DNA of 13,667 nt. Source: Candidatus Aminicenantota bacterium (GTDB lineage Bacteria > Acidobacteriota > UBA4820 > DSQY01). Position 1 is the first letter of the stretch, and the number at the start of each line of letters is the position of its first letter. A program made the translations under genes and the position numbers. The stretch lies in contig DAHXMK010000419.1 in the NCBI GenBank assembly GCA_027365515.1, positions 1-13,667 on the forward strand. The letters are read 5' to 3'. This document shows, in pieces, positions 8,881 to 13,667 of the stretch. The notes below the pieces were generated by a model. The model saw only the letters and a list, made by a program, of their open reading frames with translations. It was not told the DNA's origin and did not search any database.

Positions 8881-8905
8881 TTGAGATCACAGGATGTGAC
8901 CTCAA
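8881..8905 (+). promoter_or_regulatory. Operator-like 11-bp inverted repeat between hsdM and the DUF1016 gene
   Basis: TTGAGATCACA (8881-8891) and TGTGACCTCAA (8895-8905) match in 10 of 11 positions around a GGA spacer. The repeat lies 20 bp after the hsdM stop and 9 bp before a -35-like TTGACT. No T-run follows it, so an operator fits better than a terminator. The half-site order (TCACA then TGTGA) is the reverse of a CRP site. Confidence 0.45.
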
Positions 8906-8914
8906 AGTGCGAGC

Positions 8915-8943
8915 TTGACTTTTTCCATATGAAGAGCTACTTT
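8915..8943 (+). promoter_or_regulatory. Predicted sigma70-type promoter
   Basis: TTGACT (8915-8920) and TACTTT (8938-8943) are separated by exactly 17 bp. The -35 matches 5 of 6 consensus bases and the -10 matches 4 of 6. It would start transcription near 8950, just ahead of the terminator-like hairpin at 8960-9005. This implies either a short leader RNA with attenuation or a start that must read through. Confidence 0.45.
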
Positions 8944-8959
8944 ACACCTATAGTCTGCT

Positions 8960-9005
8960 CCCCGTTGGATCAGCCGAAAGGCCTCCGGCGGGGTTTTGCT
9001 TTTTT
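8960..9005 (+). terminator. GC-rich hairpin followed by T-runs (terminator or attenuator)
   Basis: GCCG (8973-8976) pairs with CGGC (8986-8989), and an outer CCCC (8960-8963) can pair with GGGG (8990-8993) across an internal loop. TTTT (8994-8997), GC and TTTTTT (9000-9005) follow. It could end the hsdM transcript. Because it lies downstream of the promoter at 8915-8943, it could also attenuate transcription into the genes from 9015 onward. Confidence 0.55.
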
Positions 9006-9014
9006 GGGGGTCCA

Positions 9015-9602
9015 ATGCCGCTAGAGCCCTCTGCCAAGAACGCGATCGCTGTTCAAGACTATGGTGGACTTCTCGCCGGCATGGTGTCCCTCGTCAAAGA
9101 GGCACGGCGGTGCTCCGCACGAACTGTCAATGCGATCATGACTGCGACCTACTGGGAAATCGGTCGCAGAGTCGTTGAAAGCGAACAAGCGGGCCGCCAC
9201 AGGGCAGGCTACGGAGAGGCCCTCTTGAAGCGGCTGTCTGACGACCTAACATCCAGATTCGGCCGTGGCTTTTCACCGGACAACATCGAGAACATGCGCC
9301 GCTTCTATCTCGCGTTCGAGGTTGTCGAAATTTCCGAGACAGCGTCTCGGAAATTGGGCCAAAAGAAAACCCGAACACCGTCTGAAAAATCTGCCACAGC
9401 GTTCCCTGCCGCCAAGAAAACGCAGACATTGTCTGCGGAATGGCCCGGGAAGGCCACTGAAAAAAGTCAGACAGCATCTGACAAATTCGTGATGGGGGCA
9501 CCAACGGCCCTCTTTGCTCTTCCAAAGCGGGTCTCCAAACATCTCATTAGCTTGGCCAGCGATGGTCAGTGGGGTCCTTCTTCGACGGAGGGTTTGCCAT
9601 GA
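9015..9602 (+). CDS. DUF1016 N-terminal domain protein (YhcG-like), lacking the PDDEXK nuclease half
   Basis: 195 aa. Residues about 10-101 match the DUF1016 N-terminal domain of YhcG-like proteins: YWEIGRR (46-52), YGEALL, RLSDDL, FGRGFS (82-87) and MRRFYLAF (94-101). Family members are usually about 330-380 aa with a C-terminal PDDEXK nuclease domain. Here the protein goes into a repetitive linker (about 105-158) and a short unrelated tail, with no nuclease in this or other frames. Only a weak G-rich stretch (9006-9010) precedes the ATG. The TGA overlaps the next gene's ATG (ATGA, 9599-9602). DUF1016 proteins are often found inside Type I restriction loci. It may be a decayed remnant or a DNA/protein-binding stub. 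Identity is confident; function is not known. Confidence 0.82.
   Translation: MPLEPSAKNAIAVQDYGGLLAGMVSLVKEARRCSARTVNAIMTATYWEIGRRVVESEQAGRHRAGYGEALLKRLSDDLTSRFGRGFSPDNIENMRRFYLAFEVVEISETASRKLGQKKTRTPSEKSATAFPAAKKTQTLSAEWPGKATEKSQTASDKFVMGAPTALFALPKRVSKHLISLASDGQWGPSSTEGLP
9329..9482 (+). repeat. Palindromic in-frame repeats in the DUF1016 linker
   Basis: Three self-complementary units lie in the reading frame. The first has 12-bp arms (AATTTCCGAGAC at 9329-9340, complement at 9344-9355) around AGC. The second has 7-bp arms (CGCAGAC at 9421-9427 and 9431-9437) around ATT. The third has 6-bp arms (GTCAGA at 9466-9471, TCTGAC at 9477-9482). A fourth, degraded unit sits near 9372-9383. Each places the codons ACA-NNN-TCT in the same frame, giving xTxS (T109/S111, T121/S123, T138/S140, T153/S155). 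Confidence 0.75.
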
Positions 9603-11242
9603 CCACTACCCTGGAGCAGTTGGCTACTCTTCTCCATGAGGTGGAGGGCGAACATCTCGAATTCAAGGAAGCGAAAGAAGGATGGAGCAAAGACAAGCTG
9701 GTCCAATATTGTACGGCGCTGGCTAACGAGGGCGGTGGGAAAGTCATTCTTGGAGTAACTGACCGACGGCCGCGCCAAGTTATAGGCACCAAAGCATTTC
9801 CCCAGATCGAGGAGCCACGGACTTACATCATTCAAAAGCTACAGCTTGCGGTCGAAATAGACGAGCTTCATCATCCTAACGGACGCGTTCTTATCTTCAA
9901 CGTTCCACCAAGGCCGATTGGAAGGGCAATAGCCTTTGAGGGTCGTTACCTTGAGCGGAGGGGCGACAGTCTCGGGGACATGAGCCCGGAGAGGCTACGG
10001 TTCATTTTCGCTGAGGTGGCCCACGACTTTTCCGCTGATGCGTGTGAAACCGCGACGTTGGCAGACTTGGATCCTATCTCCATTGAGGCTTTTCGCCGCC
10101 TGTGGATAGCGAAGTCGGGCAACCGCCAATTAGAGAACCTTACCCACGAGCAGCTTCTCCAAGATATCGAGGCAGTCTCTGGCCATAGCCTGACCTATGC
10201 TGGTCTGATCTTGTTTGGTACGCGGCGGGCCGTCGAAAAAAACTTGGCCCAAGCTGAAGTCGTCTTTGAATATCGGTCAAACGATGCCGCTGGCCCCGCG
10301 CAACAGCGGTTGGAATTTCGGCAAGGATTTTTCAGCTTTTACGACACCCTCTGGCAGGCCATCAACCTGCGTAACGATCTCCAGCATTACCAGAACGGCC
10401 TGTTCCTATTAGACATTCCGACCTTTGCGGAGCGTCCCGTCCGGGAGGCCATTCTCAACGCCGTAGGCCATCGTGATTACCAAAGCGCTGCGTGCGTTTT
10501 CGTGCGCCAGTACCCGCGCCGCTTGGCGATAGAAAGCCCTGGCGGATTTCCCCATGGCATCACGCTGGAGAACATCCTTGACCGGCAAATTCCGCGAAAC
10601 CGAAGGATTGCCGACATCTTTGCCCGATGCGGTCTCGTGGAACGCTCAGGGCAGGGAATGAATCTTATATACGAGCAGAGCATCCGGCAGGGCAAATCCC
10701 TCCCGGATTTCTCCGGCACAGATGCCCACCAAGTGACTCTGACTCTCCAAGGGGAGGTCCAAGACCCGGCTTTTGTCCAGTTCTTGGAGCGAGTCGGGCG
10801 AGAGACGGGGCTCACATTCTCGACCCAGGACTTTCTGCTGTTGGACCGAATCCATCGGGAGGCGCCCGTGCCGGATCATTTACGAGGACGACTGGCTGCG
10901 CTCTTGGATGCGGGCGTCTTGGAGCGGGCGGGCCGGGGGCGGTTCCTTCTCAGTGGACGGTTTTACACTCTGATCGGCCGAAAGGGAACCTACACGCGGA
11001 AAAAGGGACTGGACAAAGAAACAAATAAGACGCTCCTTCTGCGGCATATCAAGGAAAATTCCAGGGATGGAAGCCCTCTCAAGGACCTCATGCAAGTTCT
11101 CCCCGCGCTCAGCAGACACCAAGTGCAAAAGCTCTTGCTGGAGCTTAAACGAGATGGCAAGGCACTTTGCTCTGGTAGAACTAGAAGCGCCAGGTGGTAT
11201 GTGGGGACAATTGCACCGAATCCGCCAGGCGAGGGGCAATAA
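9599..11242 (+). CDS. AlbA_2 (Schlafen-type) DNA-binding protein with RecG-related C-terminal HATPase-like region and winged-helix tail
   Basis: 547 aa. ATG 9599 is chosen over GTG 9569 because GGAGGG (9587-9592) lies 6 nt upstream and it forms an ATGA overlap with the previous stop. Residues about 15-135 are an AlbA_2 domain: EHLEFKEAKEG (18-28), then ANEGGGKVILGV (42-53). Residues about 265-375 match the HATPase_c_4 region of RecG-related transcriptional regulators: REAILNAVGHRDY (282-294), PGGFP (314-318), and GLVERSGQGM (345-354). The remainder (about 385-547) looks like two winged-helix segments. Proteins of this type are annotated as putative transcriptional regulators or ATP-dependent DNA helicase-related and recur within Type I restriction loci. 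There are no helicase motor motifs, so it is not RecG. The likely role is regulation of the locus, which is inference. Confidence 0.87.
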   Translation: MTTTLEQLATLLHEVEGEHLEFKEAKEGWSKDKLVQYCTALANEGGGKVILGVTDRRPRQVIGTKAFPQIEEPRTYIIQKLQLAVEIDELHHPNGRVLIFNVPPRPIGRAIAFEGRYLERRGDSLGDMSPERLRFIFAEVAHDFSADACETATLADLDPISIEAFRRLWIAKSGNRQLENLTHEQLLQDIEAVSGHSLTYAGLILFGTRRAVEKNLAQAEVVFEYRSNDAAGPAQQRLEFRQGFFSFYDTLWQAINLRNDLQHYQNGLFLLDIPTFAERPVREAILNAVGHRDYQSAACVFVRQYPRRLAIESPGGFPHGITLENILDRQIPRNRRIADIFARCGLVERSGQGMNLIYEQSIRQGKSLPDFSGTDAHQVTLTLQGEVQDPAFVQFLERVGRETGLTFSTQDFLLLDRIHREAPVPDHLRGRLAALLDAGVLERAGRGRFLLSGRFYTLIGRKGTYTRKKGLDKETNKTLLLRHIKENSRDGSPLKDLMQVLPALSRHQVQKLLLELKRDGKALCSGRTRSARWYVGTIAPNPPGEGQ

Positions 11243-11251
11243 GGGGGCAAT

Positions 11252-11407
11252 ATGCAGAGGCAACCCATTGAATACACTGACCTTCTATTGCTCCCGCCCG
11301 GACGTTGGCCCTGGCAAAAGGGAGCAATGGCGTGGAGAGAAATCGGATATAAGCTTGGGGATAATCAGAGCCCAGGAAGGAGCACGACAAACCATGGCAA
11401 ACGGTGA
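11252..11407 (+). CDS. Small ORF (51 aa) between the AlbA_2 gene and hsdS, function unknown
   Basis: An ATG at 11252 follows AAGGGGG (11241-11247), a usable ribosome-binding site, 9 nt after the upstream stop. The peptide carries a Trp-rich centre (GRWPWQKGAMAWREIG) and a basic tail. I do not recognise it. A 9-bp inverted repeat lies inside it. Its TGA falls in the first copy of the duplicated start context (11392-11407). It could be a small coupled protein, a leader peptide or chance. Confidence 0.28.
   Translation: MQRQPIEYTDLLLLPPGRWPWQKGAMAWREIGYKLGDNQSPGRSTTNHGKR
11287..11338 (+). repeat. Long-loop inverted repeat upstream of hsdS
   Basis: ATTGCTCCC (11287-11295) is perfectly complementary to GGGAGCAAT (11330-11338), with 34 bases between. 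The interior can form a smaller bulged hairpin (TTGG-CC with GGCAA). In RNA this would be a branched or extended stem about 170 nt ahead of the hsdS start. No T-run follows. Confidence 0.4.
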
Positions 11408-11522
11408 CATCGGTTGCGGCGAGGCGCCGCTTCTACAAGCAGACCGTCGCCCTGCCGTAGGAGCATCGCCCTCGGCGCGATTCGTGGGTATGTCGAAGCG
11501 GAGGTCCCATGCCAAACGGTGA
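11392..11522 (+). repeat. Duplicated start-codon context, 16 bp, 115 bp apart
   Basis: CCATGGCAAACGGTGA (11392-11407) and CCATGCCAAACGGTGA (11507-11522) differ at one base. Each contains both an ATG and, in another frame, a TGA. The second ATG is the hsdS start. The first, preceded by AGGAAGGAG (11374-11382), opens a 42-codon frame that ends in the TGA of the second copy, giving two identical 14-nt overlaps. Confidence 0.6.
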
Positions 11523-13140
11523 ACTGCCGGAAGGGTGGGATCTCGCCCCGATAAGCTCGCGCTGCACCCGGACGGAAACCGCGAACCCTGCGCGTCAACC
11601 TCGGAGCACCTTCGAGTACATTGACGTATCAGCGATCAGCAATGAATCGTGGTCAATCACCAACTCGACGGCGTACCAAGGTTCGCAGGCACCGAGTCGG
11701 GCACGAAAGATCGTTCGAGAAGGGGACGTGATCTTCGCGACCGTCCGACCGACGCTTAAGCGAGTGGCCCTAATTCCAGGTAGTCGCGACGGACAAGTGG
11801 TTTCCACCGCCTTTTGCGTTCTTCGGTCGGTCCCGGAAAAGCTGAACAACCGATTTCTATACTACTCGCTTCTCACCGAGGATTTCACGGCGCGAATGGA
11901 GAATATTCAGAGAGGCGCTAGTTACCCTGCCGTGAGCGATGGCGATGTCATGGAGCAAGAGATCCCTCTCCCGCCTCTTCCCGAGCAGCGCGCCATTGCG
12001 GGCGTGCTGTCAAAGCTCCAGGGGGCGGTGGAGGCGCAGGACAAGATCATCGCCACGCTGAAGGAACTCAAGGCCGCCACCCTCGCCAAGCTCTTCCGCG
12101 AAGGCCTTCGCGGCGAGCCCCTTAAGGAAACCGAAATCGGCGAGATCCCCGAGAGCTGGGAGGTGGTGAAGCTTGGCAACCTATGTGCCCCACCCAATGG
12201 TTCTATTCAGACCGGGCCCTTCGGGAGCCAACTTCATTCGTCCGAATATGAAAGTTCTGGCGTCCCCATCATCAATCCAACCCACATGAGAGAAGGACGT
12301 GTAGTGTCAGAGGACATTCCACTTATCTCTAAGGAAAATGCTCTCCGTTTGAAGAGGCACACGCTGAGGAAGGGGGACATCCTTTTCAGCAGGCGGGGGG
12401 ATGTGGGGTTGCATGCCTATATTTCTACGAATGAAGAAGGCTGGCTCTGTGGAACAGGCTGCTTGATCGTGCGGGTTGATACTCAGCAGATTGCCCCGCT
12501 CTTCCTTTCGTATCACCTCGAATCAACATCGCCTCAAGCGTATCTCAGAAGCCATTCTGTCGGAAGCATAATGCCGAATATCAATACGACCATTCTCTCA
12601 TCGGTCCCGGTCTCCAGGCCAAGTAGAGAAGAGCAACTCGAGATCGCTCGCACTCTTGATACAGTAGACCAAGCACTTATGGCGCATCATTCGCTGAGGA
12701 AGCAGAGCGCAGTCGTGTTTGAACAGATGCTCCACCTCCTCATGACCGGTGAGGTGCGGGTAACGCCGTTGATGAAAAAGGCGCAGGCCAAGCACGTTGC
12801 CGAGCTCCCAGCACGGTACGAGAGCGGGACCCTCGACGAATCGGTGCTCCGCGAGATCGTGCGGCGCATCGTGGAGGCCGTCGCTCCCGAGAAGATCATC
12901 CTTTTCGGCTCGGCGGCCAGGGGCGAGATGGGACCGGACAGCGACGTGGACCTCCTCGTGGTGAAATCGAATGTCCACCGGCGCAGGACGGCGCAGGCCC
13001 TTCACATGCGCCTGAGGGGCGTCCCCGTAGCCGTGGACCTCATCGTCGCGGCACCAGAGGACTTGGAAAAGCACAAGGAGACCCTCGGGCTCATCTACAG
13101 GCCCGCCCTGAAGGAAGGGAAGGTGATCTATGGACGCTGA
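11509..13140 (+). CDS. hsdS: Type I specificity subunit HsdS fused to a MNT-type nucleotidyltransferase
   Basis: 543 aa. GGAGG (11500-11504) lies 4 nt before ATG. Residues 1-421 are a full-length HsdS: TRD1 (starting LPEGWDLAPI), a central coiled-coil segment (LPEQRAIAGVLSKL, about 158-202), TRD2 (EIPESWEVVKLGNL onward), and a second conserved helix (about 372-418) ending LMTGEVRV. From M422 a second domain follows without a stop. It is a minimal nucleotidyltransferase with GSAARG (467-472), D479 and D481 of the DxD pair, and D510 in VAVDLI as the third catalytic Asp, so it looks active. HsdS normally ends near where the MNT begins. An independent MNT start at 12772 is possible, with GAGGTG at 12751-12756, though 15 nt away. 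One extra G at 12758-12760 could have fused two genes. The HEPN partner overlaps the 3' end. Confidence 0.9.
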   Translation: MPNGELPEGWDLAPISSRCTRTETANPARQPRSTFEYIDVSAISNESWSITNSTAYQGSQAPSRARKIVREGDVIFATVRPTLKRVALIPGSRDGQVVSTAFCVLRSVPEKLNNRFLYYSLLTEDFTARMENIQRGASYPAVSDGDVMEQEIPLPPLPEQRAIAGVLSKLQGAVEAQDKIIATLKELKAATLAKLFREGLRGEPLKETEIGEIPESWEVVKLGNLCAPPNGSIQTGPFGSQLHSSEYESSGVPIINPTHMREGRVVSEDIPLISKENALRLKRHTLRKGDILFSRRGDVGLHAYISTNEEGWLCGTGCLIVRVDTQQIAPLFLSYHLESTSPQAYLRSHSVGSIMPNINTTILSSVPVSRPSREEQLEIARTLDTVDQALMAHHSLRKQSAVVFEQMLHLLMTGEVRVTPLMKKAQAKHVAELPARYESGTLDESVLREIVRRIVEAVAPEKIILFGSAARGEMGPDSDVDLLVVKSNVHRRRTAQALHMRLRGVPVAVDLIVAAPEDLEKHKETLGLIYRPALKEGKVIYGR

Positions 13141-13543
13141 GCAGGCTTCCTCATCGGCGAGAGAGTGGATGAAAAGGGCAAAGAGCCACTTGGCGAGGGC
13201 TCGCCAGCCCAAACCGGAGGAGGTCCTGTGGGAAGACTTCGGCTTTGACGCCCAGCAGGCCGCCGAGAAAGCCGTGAAGGCGGTCCTGGTCCATCTCGGC
13301 GCGGAGTTTCCGAAAACCCATGACATCCGAAGATTGTTGGACCTCGCGGAAAGCTGGGGCCTTAACGTGCCCGAGGCCGTCCGGCTCGCGGAGCAACTGA
13401 CCCCTTACGCCACCGAAATTCGGTATCCAGGAGACTTCGAGCCAGTATCCGAAGAGGAGTTCAAGAAAGAACTTGCGCTCGCGGAAGCGGTGGTTCTATG
13501 GACAGGCGATGTCTTATCGAGCCCGCGGGGCAAGGCGCCATGA
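13130..13543 (+). CDS. HEPN domain protein, partner of the adjacent MNT domain
   Basis: 137 aa, nearly all one HEPN domain (PF05168 type). It has an N-terminal helix (ARE-WMKRAKSHL), a long amphipathic helix (AAEKAVKAVLVHLG), then FPKTHDIRRLL with H64, and a C-terminal segment including TPYATEIRYPGD. HEPN proteins are mostly RNases or RNA-binding effectors, and HEPN/MNT pairs act as toxin-antitoxin or abortive-infection modules. The canonical R-x4-6-H is not evident: H64 is kept but no Arg lies 5-7 residues before it, so RNase activity is uncertain. The ATG overlaps the end of the HsdS-MNT gene by 11 nt behind AAGGAAGGGAAGG, and the TGA overlaps the next ATG (13540-13543). Production is therefore probably coupled to both neighbours. 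Confidence 0.85.
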   Translation: MDAEQASSSAREWMKRAKSHLARARQPKPEEVLWEDFGFDAQQAAEKAVKAVLVHLGAEFPKTHDIRRLLDLAESWGLNVPEAVRLAEQLTPYATEIRYPGDFEPVSEEEFKKELALAEAVVLWTGDVLSSPRGKAP

Positions 13544-13667
13544 CCACACTCGGCACGGAGCGCACGACGGTTCAGAACCCGCTGATTCAGTACGCGGTGG
13601 ACGTAGGCTGGGCGCACCTTTCAGCCGATGAGGCGCTGACGCTTAGGCGAGGCGCGGGAGGGACGCT
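13540..13667 (+). CDS. hsdR: HsdR, restriction subunit of the Type I system (N-terminal 42 codons; truncated by window edge)
   Basis: ATG at 13540 forms an ATGA overlap with the HEPN stop, and AAGG lies just upstream. The frame stays open to the window edge. The start (ERTTVQNPLIQYAVDVGW, then a DEALTLR segment) resembles the beginning of HsdR proteins, where a short N-terminal region of this kind precedes the nuclease domain. Nuclease and helicase motor motifs would lie beyond the window and cannot be checked. Gene order hsdM-hsdS-hsdR strongly supports the call. HsdR would use ATP to translocate DNA and cut unmodified targets. Confidence 0.82.
   Translation, partial: MTTLGTERTTVQNPLIQYAVDVGWAHLSADEALTLRRGAGGT

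Noticed and set aside
8881..8905. CRP-type binding site
   Set aside because: The half-sites are in the reversed order (TCACA then TGTGA) with a 3-base spacer, not TGTGA-N6-TCACA.
9329..9482. CRISPR-like array in the DUF1016 gene
   Set aside because: Units are short palindromes of differing sequence, unevenly spaced (37-50 bp) and kept in the reading frame. There are no constant direct repeats, unique spacers or cas genes.
9569..9598. GTG 9569 as the start of the AlbA_2 gene
   Set aside because: No ribosome-binding site precedes it. ATG 9599 has GGAGGG 6 nt upstream and the ATGA overlap.
9599..11242. RecG helicase
   Set aside because: The similarity is to the C-terminal HATPase_c_4 region carried by RecG-related regulators. 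No Walker A/DEAD-box helicase motor is present, and the N-terminus is an AlbA_2 domain.
12772..13140. Annotating the MNT domain as a separate gene
   Set aside because: The reading frame from hsdS is uninterrupted through 12772. The only ribosome-binding-like site is 15 nt from that ATG. It is kept as a possible secondary start within the fusion entry.

Overview
The window looks like one stretch of a moderately GC-rich bacterial chromosome or metagenomic contig, with coding DNA mostly around 55-68% GC by hand count. Two hints point towards Acidobacteriota or a related lineage. One is a very large alpha-2-macroglobulin. The other is a carboxypeptidase-regulatory module with the linker style of acidobacterial TonB-dependent receptors. 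That placement is an inference and is weak. No tRNA, rRNA, CRISPR array, transposase or integrase gene was seen.

Layout. Positions 1-564 hold no gene I can name. A possible minus-strand 3' gene remnant ends at position 38, next to a weak terminator-like hairpin. Positions 565-6765 (+) encode a secreted or periplasmic thioester alpha-2-macroglobulin of 2066 aa, closed by a perfect hairpin that encloses its stop codon. An AT-rich spacer (6766-6977) carries a good extended -10 promoter and an operator-like palindrome. From 6978 to the right edge runs a Type I restriction-modification (RM) locus, all on the plus strand: XRE-HTH-HsdM fusion (6978-8861); a 153-bp spacer with palindrome, promoter and terminator-like element; a DUF1016/YhcG N-terminal protein without its nuclease half (9015-9602); an AlbA_2/Schlafen-type DNA-binding protein with a RecG-related C-terminal ATPase-like region (9599-11242); a 266-bp gap with a small ORF, a hairpin and a duplicated start-codon context; HsdS fused in frame to a MNT nucleotidyltransferase (11509-13140); a HEPN protein (13130-13543); and the first 42 codons of HsdR (13540-13667, cut by the window).

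How the genes work together. HsdM and HsdS would form the methyltransferase, and HsdR would add ATP-dependent translocation and cleavage. The HEPN/MNT pair is a known toxin-antitoxin or abortive-infection type of module. Here the MNT half is attached to the DNA-recognition subunit and the HEPN half sits between hsdS and hsdR, with start/stop overlaps on both sides. The promoter-proximal HTH on HsdM and the AlbA_2 protein are candidate regulators of the locus.

The most interesting feature is this physical linkage of RM specificity subunit, nucleotidyltransferase and HEPN effector. A caution applies: sequence at the fusion joint (GGG then TAA one frame over, then TGATG) shows that one inserted G could have fused two formerly separate genes, so a sequencing or assembly error must be excluded.
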